Assembly: GCA_022577435.1 (NCBI GenBank) | Contig: JAKOON010000032.1 | Span: 1,054,001 to 1,118,000, forward strand | From: Embiotoca jacksoni | Lineage: Eukaryota; Chordata; Actinopteri; Embiotocidae | Reading direction: 5' to 3' | Length of the DNA stretch: 64,000 nucleotides | Shown here: one piece after another, positions 63,109 to 64,000 of the stretch | Position numbering within the stretch: the stretch's first letter is position 1 | Layout: each line of letters starts with the position of its first letter | Notes under the pieces: model-generated | What the model was told of the DNA's origin: nothing | The model's database searches: none | Seen by the model: only the letters and a program-made list of their open reading frames with translations | Made by a program: the position numbers and the translations under genes

Positions 63109-63680
63109 ACGACCCCTTTTCCAAAATAGTTGGGACAATGTCAATAAAAATTGAATGCCATCATTTGCAAATCACATAAACCAATATTAGGCAGCACAGT
63201 GGTGCAGTGGTTAGCATTGTCGCCTCACAGCAAAAAGGTTCTGGCTTCGAATGCGGGACTTTCTGTGTAGAGTTTGCATGTTCTCCCTGTGCCTGCGTGG
63301 GTTCTCTCCGGGTACTCCGGCTTCCTCCCACCATCCAAAAATATGCACCTCGGGTTAATTGGTGGTTCTAGAAAATGCCCATAGGTGTGAGTGAGAGCGT
63401 GAATGGTCTTTGTTTCCGTCTGTCTCTACATGTTGGCCCTGTGATAGATTGGTGACCTGTCCAGTGTGTAACCTGCCTTCGCCCAATGTGAGCTGGGATA
63501 GGCTGCAGCCCCCCCGTGACCCTGTTCAGGATAAAGCGGGGACAGATAATGGATGGATGAATAAACCAATATTTTATTGCAGCTAGATTAAAGACAACAT
63601 ATCAAATGTTGAAACTGAGAAATGTTATTGTTCTATGGAAAATATAGGCTTATTTTAAATTTGATGCCAGCAAGTCTAAA
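63109..63680. mobile_element. Fish DNA-transposon copy split by a SINE
   Basis: Left part: ACGACCCCTTTTCCAAAATA, GTTGGGACAATG, ATGCCATCATTTGCAAATC. Right part, after the inserted SINE: ACAACATATCAAATGTTGAA, ACTGAGAAATGTTATTG, AAATTTGATGCCAGCAAG. Joined, these are the terminal half of a non-autonomous DNA transposon I recognise from many fishes. The far inverted end is missing, so the copy was already truncated or decayed. Confidence 0.65.
63189..63560 (+). mobile_element. tRNA-related SINE with 13-bp target duplication
   Basis: The head GGCAGCACAGTGGTGCAGTG, then GTTAGCATTGTCGCCTCAC and a degenerate B box around GGCTTCGAATGCGG, is tRNA-like. The body has TTTGCATGTTCTCCCTGTGC and ACTCCGGCTTCCTCCCACC, and the tail is GGATGGATGA. 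ATAAACCAATATT is present on both sides (63176-63188 and 63561-63573), marking a clean retrotransposed insertion into the older DNA transposon. Confidence 0.85.
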
Positions 63681-63827
63681 AAAAAAATGTAAATGAGTTA
63701 TATAACAGTACCCCCGGTGTTGTCACGTGGAAGTTAAAGATAAAGACTAAAAACATTTTTTTTACCAGTCTGTAAACATGTTTCTTTCTGATGTAATGTT
63801 GGCAATTTTAACTGGGGGGGTTTGTGG

Positions 63828-64000
63828 GGATTTCATAGACTGTATATAAAAGTGGACGTAGGTTTGCCTCTAAAAAATGAGGCCGATACAGAAGTGCCTT
63901 AAACTGCGATGCCACTGAGTGCCACTAGAGGTCAGCTCCAAAAAGCCTCCTGCTCCATAGACTTCCATTCAACTTCTCTCATAAAATTCTCAGTCAATAA
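63828..64000. repeat. Teleost repeat running off the window end
   Basis: CATAGACTGTATATAAAAGT, GGACGTAGG, GAGGCCGATACAGAAGTGCC and CACTAGAGGTCAGCTCCAAA form a word series common in percomorph genomes. The right end is outside the window. Confidence 0.5.

Larger units (their letters stand above)
43919..64000 (+). other. Astrotactin intron, 5' part (end outside window)
   Basis: Begins GTAGGG, phase 1. No further astrotactin exon is recognisable in the remaining 20,082 bp, and no other gene on either strand. Named contents are listed separately. I see nothing identifiable in 45.1-46.2, 50.2-52.5, 53.6-56.6, 57.6-60.4 and 61.1-63.1 kb apart from microsatellites, small palindromes and a 38-bp tandem duplication. 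Confidence 0.8.

Noticed and set aside
1..64000. Search for CRISPR arrays, bacterial operons or phage modules
   Set aside because: The window is clearly vertebrate nuclear DNA with spliced exons and fish repeats; no spaced repeats or compact gene strings occur.
1..64000. Search for retroviral or other viral coding remnants
   Set aside because: No Gag, Pol or envelope-like frames were seen. The only reverse-transcriptase trace is the LINE tail at 22901-23002.

Overview
The window is vertebrate nuclear DNA, almost certainly from a spiny-rayed teleost fish. There are no long open reading frames, and three short exons with clean AG/GT borders are separated by kilobases of AT-rich, microsatellite-rich sequence. 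It also carries many typical fish interspersed repeats: L2-like LINE tails, tRNA-derived SINEs, PIF/Harbinger, Tc1/mariner and piggyBac-type remnants. Nothing bacterial (operon, CRISPR array, insertion sequence) is present.

The only protein-coding gene I can support is an astrotactin on the + strand, most likely astn2. Three consecutive exons are visible at 7911-8038, 36025-36129 and 43730-43918. They splice in one continuous reading frame of about 140 residues in the MACPF domain, and a recognisable MACPF signature (FGNHY, six residues, G) lies in the third. The intron before the first exon is phase 2. The introns after each of the three are phase 1, so the second and third exons are symmetric (35 and 63 codons). 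The intron lengths are at least 7.9 kb, 27,986 bp, 7,600 bp and at least 20 kb.

Layout. 1-7910: upstream intron, with a broken Tc1/mariner element (3392-4510) and a perfect palindrome next to octamer-like and Fox-like sites (about 6937). 8039-36024: the large intron. It holds a hairpin-like inverted repeat (11.8-12.2 kb), mixed-composition blocks that look like conserved non-coding DNA (14.5, 16.9, 22.0 and 25.0 kb), and a transposon-dense block (22.9-24.5 kb: LINE tail, DNA-transposon edge, Harbinger with a HARBI1-like transposase relic). It also has a tRNA-derived SINE (31.4 kb), a repeat copy at 34.1 kb and a mariner fragment at 34.7 kb. 36130-43729: intron with a dispersed repeat at 36.9 kb that recurs at 60.5 kb, a teleost repeat at 38 kb, a 106-bp mariner-type MITE (39.4 kb), a 218-bp piggyBac-type MITE (40.3 kb) and another fish repeat at 43.0 kb. 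43919-64000: downstream intron with several repeats, a long GT microsatellite, a fold-back structure at 56.75-57.2 kb, and a SINE nested inside an older DNA transposon at 63.1-63.7 kb with a 13-bp target duplication.

The most interesting item for gene function is a near-copy of the exon-2 splice acceptor 92 bp upstream of the real one; using it would bring a stop codon into frame after nine codons. I found no new multi-gene system. The regulatory candidates are inferences from composition and motif clustering and need cross-species alignment. Family names for repeats come from recognition, not from a database search.
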